Below, one piece after another: positions 18,091 through 25,250 of a DNA stretch of 39,060 nucleotides (position 1 is the stretch's first letter; each line of letters starts with the position of its first letter). The translations under genes and the position numbers were made by a program. The notes beneath the pieces are model-generated. The model did not search any database and had not been told where the DNA came from. It saw only the letters and a program-made list of their open reading frames with translations. The DNA is from FEN-1073 sp050010135 (GTDB taxonomy: Bacteria > Chloroflexota > Anaerolineae > Anaerolineales > RBG-16-64-43). Where the stretch lies: positions 1 to 39,060 of the forward strand of contig JBEKLP010000015.1 of the NCBI GenBank assembly GCA_050010135.1. Direction: 5' to 3'.

Positions 18091-19326
18091 CTACTCCTCT
18101 CTTTCTCCAAGTGTCCGGGTAGGATACGATCCCAACCGGCGCAAGAAATCGGTGTGGGTGGCCAGCGCTTCAAGCGCTTCGACCACTTTCGGTTCGGCTA
18201 CATCCCCCTCGAAATCCAGATAGAACAGATAATGCCACGGCTTCTTGCGATCCGGACGGGATTCGATCTTGGTCAGGTTGATTCCGCGTTTGGCCAACTC
18301 GTCCAGGCAGGAGTGCAAGGCGCCGGGTTTGTGACGCGTGGCAAAGATCAGGGAGGTTTTGTCGGGTTTGGCGATCGGTGCGCTTTCTTTGGACAGCAGC
18401 AAGAAGCGGGTGTAGTTCGCCTGCACGTCCTGGATGGACCGGGCGATAATGTTCAGCCCGTACAGGCGGGCGGCCGTTTCGCTGGCGATCGCCGCACGAT
18501 CCGGGCGTTTCTCCTGCGCCAGGATTCTGGCCGCCCCGGCGGTGTCGTACACCGGCACCGGCTCCCAGTTCTGGGAAACGATCCAGTGCGAGCACTGCTC
18601 CAGCGCTTGGGTTTGGCTGATCACTTGGCGCACCGTTTCCACTTCCACACCCGGAGGCAGCATCGCACAATGGCGAACCGGAAGTATGAACTCCCCGATG
18701 ACGTGCAGGTCGTTTTCCAGCAGCAGGTCATACGAGGTGTGGATCGATCCGGTGGTGGAATTTTCCACCGGAAGCAATCCGGCTTCCGCCCTACCGGAGG
18801 ATACCGCCAGGAAAATTTCTGCGAAGGTCCGGCAGGGAATACGATCAATCTCGCCGCTCAACCCCATCAGAAGCGCCTCTTCGGAAAAAGCGCCGTGTTC
18901 CCCCTGAAAGGCAATCGAGGCCGGCAGCGAATAGACCCGCGCCGGGCGCTGTTTATCCGGCTGCATCTCCGCCCGGTCCGGGCGGAGCGATTCCGCCTCA
19001 TACAGGTACACGTGATGGATTTCCGGGGCTGGGCGGTCGGTATTCCATAAGATCAGCACGCGGATGCAGCGCGGCAGTCCGCCGGGAACGTCGATCTCAT
19101 GCGAGCAGAGCGTCGCCGTATCACGCCACCCCAATTCCCGGGCGACTGTTGCAGGATAGGCCGCGTCCAGGTCGATAGTCGTGGTAAACAAAATCGCCGC
19201 CAGATCGGTCGGTTCGAACCCGTTGCGTTTGTGTATCTCCATCAACAGTTCCCGGGTCCGCGCGAGAACATCCTCTATCGAATTACTGGGCGATGTCGTG
19301 GCGCCACGAATTCCTCGAACGGGCAT
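18091..19326 (-). CDS. Fused AroH-type chorismate mutase / prephenate dehydratase with ACT domain
   Basis: 411 residues. Residues 1-~125 are an AroH-class (Bacillus-type trimeric) chorismate mutase: VRGIRGATT (substrate Arg), FTTTIDLDAAYPA, ELGWRD, CSHEIDVPGG (Glu), RCIRVLILWNT (Arg) and HHVYLYEAESLRPD. Residues ~135-315 are prephenate dehydratase: IAFQGEHGAFSEEA, PVENSTTGSIHTSYDLL, and the NYTRFLLLSKE active-site motif. Residues ~325-395 are an ACT domain with GALHSCL and IESRP, the phenylalanine-binding signatures. The protein therefore converts chorismate to phenylpyruvate. The usual P-protein uses the unrelated all-helical AroQ mutase, so this pairing is notable. First structural gene after the leader/terminator; ATG 19326 has GGAGGAGG upstream. 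Confidence 0.94.
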   Translation of the reverse strand: MPVRGIRGATTSPSNSIEDVLARTRELLMEIHKRNGFEPTDLAAILFTTTIDLDAAYPATVARELGWRDTATLCSHEIDVPGGLPRCIRVLILWNTDRPAPEIHHVYLYEAESLRPDRAEMQPDKQRPARVYSLPASIAFQGEHGAFSEEALLMGLSGEIDRIPCRTFAEIFLAVSSGRAEAGLLPVENSTTGSIHTSYDLLLENDLHVIGEFILPVRHCAMLPPGVEVETVRQVISQTQALEQCSHWIVSQNWEPVPVYDTAGAARILAQEKRPDRAAIASETAARLYGLNIIARSIQDVQANYTRFLLLSKESAPIAKPDKTSLIFATRHKPGALHSCLDELAKRGINLTKIESRPDRKKPWHYLFYLDFEGDVAEPKVVEALEALATHTDFLRRLGSYPTRTLGEREE

Positions 19327-19364
19327 GATGTTTCCTCCTCCGGCATCCCGCCTCTGGCGGGAAT

Positions 19365-19394
19365 AAAAAACCGCGAGGCCGTTTGGCCTCGCGG
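19365..19394 (-). terminator. Attenuator terminator of the aromatic operon
   Basis: On the minus strand CCGCGAGGCC (19394 to 19385), loop AAAC, GGCCTCGCGG (19380 to 19371), then TTTTTT (19370 to 19365). This is a perfect 10-bp GC-rich stem with a 4-nt loop and a six-U tail, located between the leader peptide and the aroH/pheA start codon. That is the position of an attenuator rather than an end-of-operon terminator. Confidence 0.92.
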
Positions 19395-19438
19395 TGGGTT
19401 CCTCTATCGGAACTTTCTAACCCTTCTTAACGCGAAGC
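19386..19438 (-). promoter_or_regulatory. Predicted antiterminator of the aromatic attenuator
   Basis: Minus-strand GCTTCGCG (19438 to 19431), spanning the last leader codons Ala-Ser-Arg, is complementary over 8 bp (one G-U) to CGCGAGGC (19393 to 19386) in the 5' arm of the terminator. The two pairings exclude each other. A small nested hairpin (GTTCC 19413-19409 with GGAAC 19402-19398) would sit inside the antiterminator loop. A ribosome finishing the leader masks the first strand and lets the terminator form; one stalled on aromatic codons 20 or more nt upstream leaves it free. Confidence 0.75.
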
Positions 19439-19501
19439 GACGGCTGCCTTTGGGGCGCCGTAAAAATACGCGTAAAAGAAGGACCAATAACCTTTCATCA
19501 T
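19427..19501 (-). CDS. Aromatic amino acid leader peptide (attenuator)
   Basis: 24-codon reading frame starting MMKGYWSFFYAYFYG and ending with a basic/small tail (…APKAAVASR), stop TAA. Eight of codons 5-14 encode Tyr, Trp or Phe (Y5 W6 F8 F9 Y10 Y12 F13 Y14). This composition, the position before a terminator, and the complementary segment at its 3' end match leader peptides such as those of E. coli trp and phe operons. All three aromatic amino acids are represented, which fits control of the common pathway. There is no Shine-Dalgarno sequence. The predicted transcription start coincides with the first A of ATG, so it is probably translated as a leaderless message. The product is not expected to have a function beyond sensing charged tRNA. 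Confidence 0.9.
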   Translation of the reverse strand: MMKGYWSFFYAYFYGAPKAAVASR

Positions 19502-19507
19502 GGAGCG

Positions 19508-19536
19508 ATATTAGCATAACTGCAAAGATCGGTCAA
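19508..19536 (-). promoter_or_regulatory. Promoter of the aromatic operon
   Basis: Minus-strand TTGACC (19536 to 19531), a 17-bp spacer, and extended -10 TGC-TAATAT (TAATAT 19513 to 19508). The seventh base after the -10 is the A of the leader ATG at 19501. Confidence 0.8.
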
Positions 19537-19942
19537 GCCCAGTACTTGCCCATACCGGTGCTACCTTCCGTCGATGCAATCAGCCGAGTAAATTTCTTCA
19601 TATCCTCGCACCAGATGTCATTCCGCCTGCCCTCGCGCTCGCCCTCGTGCTTGCCCTCGCGAAGCGGGGGAAGCGGGGGAGCCCCTGCAAAATGCAGGGC
19701 GAGGAATCGCGGACTCGGTCTGCAGATGTCATTCCGCTTGCCCTCGCGGAGCGGGGGAACCCCCGTGATCTTCGGGGGTGAGGAATCGCGGATTTTTTTA
19801 TGCGTCAGGATCCATAATTATCGCATTACCGATTCCTTGGGGCCTAAAGGCCCCTCGGAATGACCTAATCCGAACTTGGTACCGGGTCCGTCGCATTCCG
19901 AGCTGCCCGGGCGGGCAGCGGGCCCCATGCTACAATCGACGT
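19537..19942. repeat. Cluster of three family-A intergenic repeats
   Basis: No gene is seen here. Copy 1 (19614-19712) runs from GATGTCATTCCG through GC-rich alternating CCCTCGCG units and a CCCTGC/GCAGGG hairpin to CGAGGAATCGCGG. Copy 2 (19725-19791) has the same ends with a CCCCCG/CGGGGG hairpin centre. Copy 3 (about 19829-19864) is inverted, CGATTCC-TTGGGGCC-TAAA-GGCCCC-TCGGAATGAC. The first 71 nt of copy 1 match 26775-26845 in inverted orientation with four differences. The layout (short ends, variable hairpin centre) resembles REP/MITE-type elements. Confidence 0.75.
19928..19936 (+). promoter_or_regulatory. Extended -10 directly before the ATPase/winged-helix gene
   Basis: TGC-TACAAT, with six bases between it and ATG 19943, so that the expected +1 is the A of the start codon. 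No clear -35 and no Shine-Dalgarno sequence are present. Confidence 0.45.
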
Positions 19943-21211
19943 ATGTCCGAGAGCAACCCCTTCTACCACCGAGGACCGGTTTCCGATCCGGCTTTTTTCT
20001 TTGGGCGCGGACACGAGACGGCGTATCTGTTCGATCTCCTGCGCAAAGGGCAAAGCGTCGCCGTATCCGGCCCGCGCCGGATCGGGAAGACTTCGCTGCT
20101 CATGCATGTGAAGGATCCCGGAGTCGCCGCCGCGCATTCGTTCCCGGCGGAGGACGCGGAATTCCTCCTGCTGGACGGCGGCGCGCTCGACGGACTGGCC
20201 GAGGAGGATTTCTACGGGGCGGTTTGCCGGCCGCTGGGAGAGGAAACCGACTCTCTCCCCTACCCCCGTTTTCTGGAATTCCTTCGCGGGCACCTTGCCG
20301 GCGGGCGGCGCAACCTGGTAATCCTTTTCGACGAGTTCGAGCTGATCGCAGCCAATCCGCGATTCGGCTTGCCGATGTTCAACCGGCTGCGCGCTCTCGC
20401 CGCCCAATATCCGATCCGGTTTGTCACCGCCTCCAAGAATCCTTTGTGGAAGCTCACCCAGATTAATCCGGATACGCTCAGTTCGCCCTTTTTTAATTTT
20501 TTCGCGCCGATGAGCCTCGGTCCGATGGAGGAAACGGACGCCCGCCGGCTACTGTTGATGCTTTCCGCCAAGGCCGGTAAACCGTTTTGCGACCGGGTCC
20601 TCCTCCAAATCCTGTCGCTTTCCGGAACGCACCCGCTCTTTCTGCAGGTGGCAGGGTTCCGGGCGTTCGAGGCCGCCACAAGCAACGGGGAGATTCCCGA
20701 CGCCGAATGGGAGCAGGTGCAGCGCCGATTATTGGTCGACCTTGAACCCCACCTCCAGTATTATTGGAACGAACTCGGCGGGGAAGAGCGCTACGCGCTT
20801 GCCGCTCTTCCACTGGAAGGCACCGGAACACCATCGCTGGTCGGATCGGGCCTCGTTCGCGACGGCCGGTATATCGGATCGATCTTGGAGCAGTTCGTGC
20901 GCCGGCAGAAGGTGGGCGGTTTGCTCCAGGGCGGTCCGTTTCTGCTCGACCTTCGCCGCAACCTTGCGACCTCCGGCGGTAAGCCGGTTCATTTGACTCC
21001 CACGGAATTCTCTCTGCTGAAAATCTTCCTCGAAAGTCCGGGGCGCGTGCTTACCCCGGTGGAGATCGAAAGCGCCCTTTGGCCGGGAGAACAGATCCTC
21101 GACCCCGAACGGGCGCGGGGAGTGGTCAAGAAACTCCGCGCCGCGCTGGGAGAAAAAGGCGAGTTAATCGTCAACCGGCGCGGGCAAGGGTACCTTCTCA
21201 CCGTGGAATAG
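19943..21211 (+). CDS. AAA/STAND-type ATPase fused to an OmpR-type winged helix
   Basis: 422 residues. N-terminal FFFGRGHE motif, Walker A SGPRRIGKTSLL at about residues 45-56, Walker B LVILFDEFELI near 126-136, and a sensor-like SPFFNFFAPMSLGPMEETDARRL. This resembles the ATPase family 2/STAND-like group typified by an N-terminal FxGRxxE motif. The C-terminal ~75 residues (HLTPTEFSLLKIFLESPGRV, ARGVVKKLRAAL, IVNRRGQGYLL) form an OmpR/PhoB-type DNA-binding domain without a receiver. It may be an ATP-gated transcription factor; the target and signal are unknown. A likely leaderless start at ATG 19943; the longer frame from 19778 lies in repeat DNA. A homologous ATPase lies at 26881 and another in the next gene. 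Confidence 0.85.
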   Translation: MSESNPFYHRGPVSDPAFFFGRGHETAYLFDLLRKGQSVAVSGPRRIGKTSLLMHVKDPGVAAAHSFPAEDAEFLLLDGGALDGLAEEDFYGAVCRPLGEETDSLPYPRFLEFLRGHLAGGRRNLVILFDEFELIAANPRFGLPMFNRLRALAAQYPIRFVTASKNPLWKLTQINPDTLSSPFFNFFAPMSLGPMEETDARRLLLMLSAKAGKPFCDRVLLQILSLSGTHPLFLQVAGFRAFEAATSNGEIPDAEWEQVQRRLLVDLEPHLQYYWNELGGEERYALAALPLEGTGTPSLVGSGLVRDGRYIGSILEQFVRRQKVGGLLQGGPFLLDLRRNLATSGGKPVHLTPTEFSLLKIFLESPGRVLTPVEIESALWPGEQILDPERARGVVKKLRAALGEKGELIVNRRGQGYLLTVE

Positions 21212-21313
21212 ACCCGCCAACCGCTTCTCCCCGTAATCGACCCGCAATCGGCACATAATACCCCCTCCCCAGCCCTGGCGACCCTTCGACCGCCACGATA
21301 TGCTGTAGGAAGA

Positions 21314-24300
21314 ATGAACACTTCGACGGAAACCACTGCGCGTAATTATCTTACGCATTTCGTCCGCTCCCGGAACCGGGCCTTGACGCTTGCGCGTTCC
21401 CTTTGGATCCTTCTCGCCGCCGTACTGCTGGCGATGATTGTCTATTCCATCGGCGTGAATACCGCCTGGATCTCCCCTTCCCTCCCGGCGGCGGAGATGG
21501 CGACGCTGCAACAAGTCGGGATCCGACCGTCCGATTACGCCATCCTCCGGATGGTCCTCGAACTGATCGTAGTTTTCTCCTTTACCGGCTCTTCATTTGT
21601 TCTCTTCTGGTCAAAACGCGACGAAGGCATGGCTTTACTGGTTGCAACCGCGCTCTTAACCTTCGGCGCGACCGTCTTTCCCATTATTGCAATTCCTTCC
21701 CTGCAAGGACTCGTCCGTCTCGTCCAAGTCATCGGGATCGCCACGGCGGGGTTGACCATCTTCCTTTTCCCCAACGGGCGATTCTTCCCGGCCTGGACCC
21801 GGCCGCTGGCGCTCTTTCTCGGCGTCTGGCTCACCGCCTTGCTGGTTTTCCCGGAAGTCACCTCGACCATCGGTTCACTCGAATGGCTCAACCCCGTGCA
21901 TTCCGCCGTTCAATTGGTCGCCTGGCTACTGGGGACCGACGTGACAGCCGCAGCCTTCGCCCAGATAGTGCAGTCGGTACGCACGATCGGATTCGTCTCC
22001 ATGTTGATCGGTGGATTCGGCGCCGGAGCGGCGGCGCAAATCTACCGGTATCTGCACACCTCCGATCCTGCGGAAAGGCAACAGACAAAACTGGTGGTAT
22101 TCAGCCTGGCGGTAGCGGTGTTCTCTTCGCTTTGGTATTACCTTCCGCCGGTCTTCCTGGCACCCCTGCGCGAGACCGGGTCGGCGCGGTTGATTTTCCA
22201 AACCGCCGGCCAGCTCGTTTTTTCCACTACGCTGATTCTGGTGCCGATGTTTCTGATGATCGCCGTCCTGCGCTACCGTCTCTGGGATGTAGACGTCCTC
22301 ATCAACCGCACGATGGTCTACGGTCTATTGACCGGTTTGCTCGCGGCGGTGTATTTCATCAGCATTTATTTTTTCCAGGCGCTGGTCCAGGCCATTACCG
22401 GGCAGGGATCAGACTGGGTTTTGGTTGGTTCGACGCTTATTATTGCCGCCTTGTTCCGCCCTCTGCGCGACCGGGTGCAGATTTTTATCGACCGGCGTTT
22501 CTACCGGGAAAAGGTGGATTTCCGGCGGGCCTTCACCGAATTCGGACGCGAACTGCGTACGTTCATCGAGCTCCCGGAATTACAGCGGACGCTCGTAGAC
22601 CGGGTGGCCGAACTACTGCACATCCGTTATGCCGCAATCTATCTGCGCGGTGCGGGCAACCGGTTTTCTCCCGCGTATTCTCTGCGAATTCCACCCGAGG
22701 CAAACGCCGACCTGATTCTGGATCCAGAAGATCTCCGGCGATTGGGAACCGGCGGGATCGTCGCTCAGCGAGTTGCGCTTCCCTTTCCATTACTGGTCCC
22801 GCTCACCGCTCCGCAACCCGGCAGCAGCCTACCGGTCGGAATTCTCGCCCTGGGGCCGCGGCTTTCCGGAGAGGGTTATTCGCGCGAAGATCAATCCCTT
22901 CTGCTGGGGCTGGCCGAACAGGCGGGAACCTCCATCCGCGTCGCCCAGTTGATCGACGAGAAACAAACCGAAACCCGCCAGCGGATGGAAGCCGAAAAGC
23001 AGCTGGCCGAACACCGTAATTCGCCCTTGGGGCGCGCCGAAGCGACCGCCGATCGAATCCTCTCCCGTCCGGATTTGGCGCTCCGGGAAATCCACCGCCT
23101 TGTGCAGGAATCGGAGCGCGACCCGGAAGCTGCCACGCTGATGGCAAATTTGTCCAGCGCTTTGAAAAGCTCCGGAGCGGATGAGCTTGCCCGACTCGCG
23201 GGAGGGTACGGCTACCTGCTGGAAGACCGCGTGTCGGCAGAGATGCTGCCCGGTGCCCTGCGGATTATCCTTGCGGCGCTCGATCCTCTCATGCGTTCGG
23301 CGCAACCCCTTTCCGGCGGAACGGCGGCGCAGGCCGCGTATTCAGCCGGTCGGGATGCACTCGCCGCGGGTTCCGTGTCGGACATCGCCGGTTGGAAATC
23401 GGCAACGGGCTTGCCGCAGAAGATCCAAAATCAAAGTACGTCCAAAGAAGAAGAATTCCTCGCCAACCTGGCCGGGATGCTGGACGAACTCGGAGGTATA
23501 TCCGAGTCCCTGCAAGCTTATGAACGCGTGGACACGATCCGGGACAAACTGGGCTACCTTGCGGGTGCGATCGAAATCCTGAGAAAACTGGACGGCAACG
23601 CCCGCGCCGGACTCGGATGCGCCGACCGTCCGATCATCCGCGGCGTCGCCGCGCATTGGACTGACATCGTAAAAACCGCAATGGGCGAGCTGCAATCCCG
23701 CGCGCAGATCGTTTGCGAATTCCTGACCCGCCACCTGTGGCAGGCGGATGAAATCACTGTCGTGCTTTCCCTGCGCAACGCCGGTCGCGGGTCCGCACGG
23801 CACCTGGAAGTACGCCCGATGCCTTCAACGGAATACGCGAGCCTCGAAGACACTCCCGATATTCCCGGTTTGGGCCCCGGCGAGGAAACCCAGGTCGAAT
23901 TGCGCCTCCGTCCCTCGCTTGCGCCCGGCGTTCGCCGCTTCCGCTTGCCGTTTGAAATCCACTATGCCGATCCGCGCGGGGAGAATCAATGCGAGAGCTT
24001 CGCCGATTCCATCCAGTTGCTCGAGCCGGCCGGCGAGTTCACCCGCATCCCGAACCCCTACGTTGTGGGCATTCCCCTGAAAGCGGGTTCGCCGATGTTT
24101 TTCGGCCGCGAAGATGTGATGGAATTTCTCCTCGAGCAGCTTGCGGCCGCCCATCGCAACAATCTGGTGCTGATCGGTCCGCGCCGCACCGGAAAATCCT
24201 CTTTGCTCAAGCAGCTGCCATTGCGGCTGGGCACCGATTTCCTGCCGGTCTACCTCGACGGGCAGGCGCTGGCGCTCGATCCCGGCCTGCCGGCTTTCCT

Positions 24301-25210
24301 GCACGCGGTGGCGACAGAAATTTCCCTCGCGCTCGCGGAACGCGGATGGAAGGTCCCCCCGCCCGACCTTGCGGCCTTTGCGGAAAACCCGACGGCTTTG
24401 TTCGAAAGAAGTTTTCTCTCCTCCGTGCGCCTGTGCCTGGGTGGATGCCACCTGCTGCTGCTCCTGGATGAATTCGAGGAGTTGGAATCCGCCGCCCGGC
24501 GCGGATCCTTGGACTCCTCGGTCTTCTCCTTTCTGCGGCATCTGATCCAGCATGTGGAGAACCTAAGCGTGATCTTTTGCGGAACGCACCGGCTCGAGGA
24601 GCTGGCCTCCGATTATTGGAGCGTGCTGTTCAATATCAGTCTTTACCGGCATATCGGTTTTCTCTCCCGCGAGGAAGCCGTGCGCCTGATCCAGGAACCG
24701 GTGGCGGAGTACGGGATGGGCTGCGATGATCTCGCACTGGAAAAAATCTGGCGGGTGACGGCGGGCCATCCATACTTTTTGCAACTGATCTGCCACAGCC
24801 TGGTCAACCGCCACAACCGGCAGCGGCGCAATTACGTCACCGTGGCCGACGTCAATGCGTCGGTCGATGAAATCCTGACCACCGGCGAAGCCCACTTCGT
24901 CTATCTATGGATGGATTCCACCCGGGAACAAAAACTGGCCCTGTTTGCCATGAGCCGGCTCAGCGGGGCCGGTTCGCTCGCTCCGGGCCAGGCGGCAGAA
25001 GAGCTCAAGCGGCAGGGAATCTCCGTCGATGCGGACGCGCTCGCCGGGGCGTTCCGGGATCTTGCCTCACGGGATATCTTCACCGCATTCCAGCGGCCCG
25101 AACCTCCCTTCGGCGAGGCGTACGCCTGGAAACTTGGACTGCTGGGATTGTGGGTGGAAAAAAGCCGCTCCCTGGACCGGATTCTCGCCGAGGAAAAGGG
25201 CCGGGATTGA
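21314..25210 (+). CDS. Large multi-TM / GAF / beta-domain / AAA ATPase signalling protein
   Basis: 1298 residues. Residues ~29-385 carry about ten predicted membrane helices. The stretch ALFRPLRDRVQIFIDRRFY then leads into a GAF domain (~405-550), as in membrane GAF histidine kinases. A helical segment containing coiled-coil-like KQTETRQRMEAEKQLAEH and a long alpha-helical region follow (~550-790). Next comes an Ig-like/CARDB-like beta region (~794-905; VVLSLRNAGRG, LGPGEETQVELRLRP). The C-terminal ATPase has FFGRED at ~926, Walker A GPRRTGKSSLL at ~956, Walker B LLLLLDEFEEL at ~1047-1057, and a helical/winged C-terminal part. No kinase or phosphotransfer motifs are seen, so the ATPase replaces the usual output. 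AGGAAG precedes ATG 21314. Likely co-transcribed with the neighbouring ATPase gene; the function is unknown. Confidence 0.85.
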   Translation: MNTSTETTARNYLTHFVRSRNRALTLARSLWILLAAVLLAMIVYSIGVNTAWISPSLPAAEMATLQQVGIRPSDYAILRMVLELIVVFSFTGSSFVLFWSKRDEGMALLVATALLTFGATVFPIIAIPSLQGLVRLVQVIGIATAGLTIFLFPNGRFFPAWTRPLALFLGVWLTALLVFPEVTSTIGSLEWLNPVHSAVQLVAWLLGTDVTAAAFAQIVQSVRTIGFVSMLIGGFGAGAAAQIYRYLHTSDPAERQQTKLVVFSLAVAVFSSLWYYLPPVFLAPLRETGSARLIFQTAGQLVFSTTLILVPMFLMIAVLRYRLWDVDVLINRTMVYGLLTGLLAAVYFISIYFFQALVQAITGQGSDWVLVGSTLIIAALFRPLRDRVQIFIDRRFYREKVDFRRAFTEFGRELRTFIELPELQRTLVDRVAELLHIRYAAIYLRGAGNRFSPAYSLRIPPEANADLILDPEDLRRLGTGGIVAQRVALPFPLLVPLTAPQPGSSLPVGILALGPRLSGEGYSREDQSLLLGLAEQAGTSIRVAQLIDEKQTETRQRMEAEKQLAEHRNSPLGRAEATADRILSRPDLALREIHRLVQESERDPEAATLMANLSSALKSSGADELARLAGGYGYLLEDRVSAEMLPGALRIILAALDPLMRSAQPLSGGTAAQAAYSAGRDALAAGSVSDIAGWKSATGLPQKIQNQSTSKEEEFLANLAGMLDELGGISESLQAYERVDTIRDKLGYLAGAIEILRKLDGNARAGLGCADRPIIRGVAAHWTDIVKTAMGELQSRAQIVCEFLTRHLWQADEITVVLSLRNAGRGSARHLEVRPMPSTEYASLEDTPDIPGLGPGEETQVELRLRPSLAPGVRRFRLPFEIHYADPRGENQCESFADSIQLLEPAGEFTRIPNPYVVGIPLKAGSPMFFGREDVMEFLLEQLAAAHRNNLVLIGPRRTGKSSLLKQLPLRLGTDFLPVYLDGQALALDPGLPAFLHAVATEISLALAERGWKVPPPDLAAFAENPTALFERSFLSSVRLCLGGCHLLLLLDEFEELESAARRGSLDSSVFSFLRHLIQHVENLSVIFCGTHRLEELASDYWSVLFNISLYRHIGFLSREEAVRLIQEPVAEYGMGCDDLALEKIWRVTAGHPYFLQLICHSLVNRHNRQRRNYVTVADVNASVDEILTTGEAHFVYLWMDSTREQKLALFAMSRLSGAGSLAPGQAAEELKRQGISVDADALAGAFRDLASRDIFTAFQRPEPPFGEAYAWKLGLLGLWVEKSRSLDRILAEEKGRD

Positions 25211-25250
25211 AATCCGTTCGACCATTTGCTCTACAAAAAAGGAGACTCTC

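Noticed and set aside
19614..19864. CRISPR array
   Set aside because: Copies are of unequal length, in both orientations, with hairpin centres and no regular spacers; no cas genes are nearby.
21403..23019. 538-codon plus frame overlapping the large ATPase gene
   Set aside because: Arg/Pro-rich shadow translation in the wrong frame; the 1298-residue frame carries the TM and GAF features.
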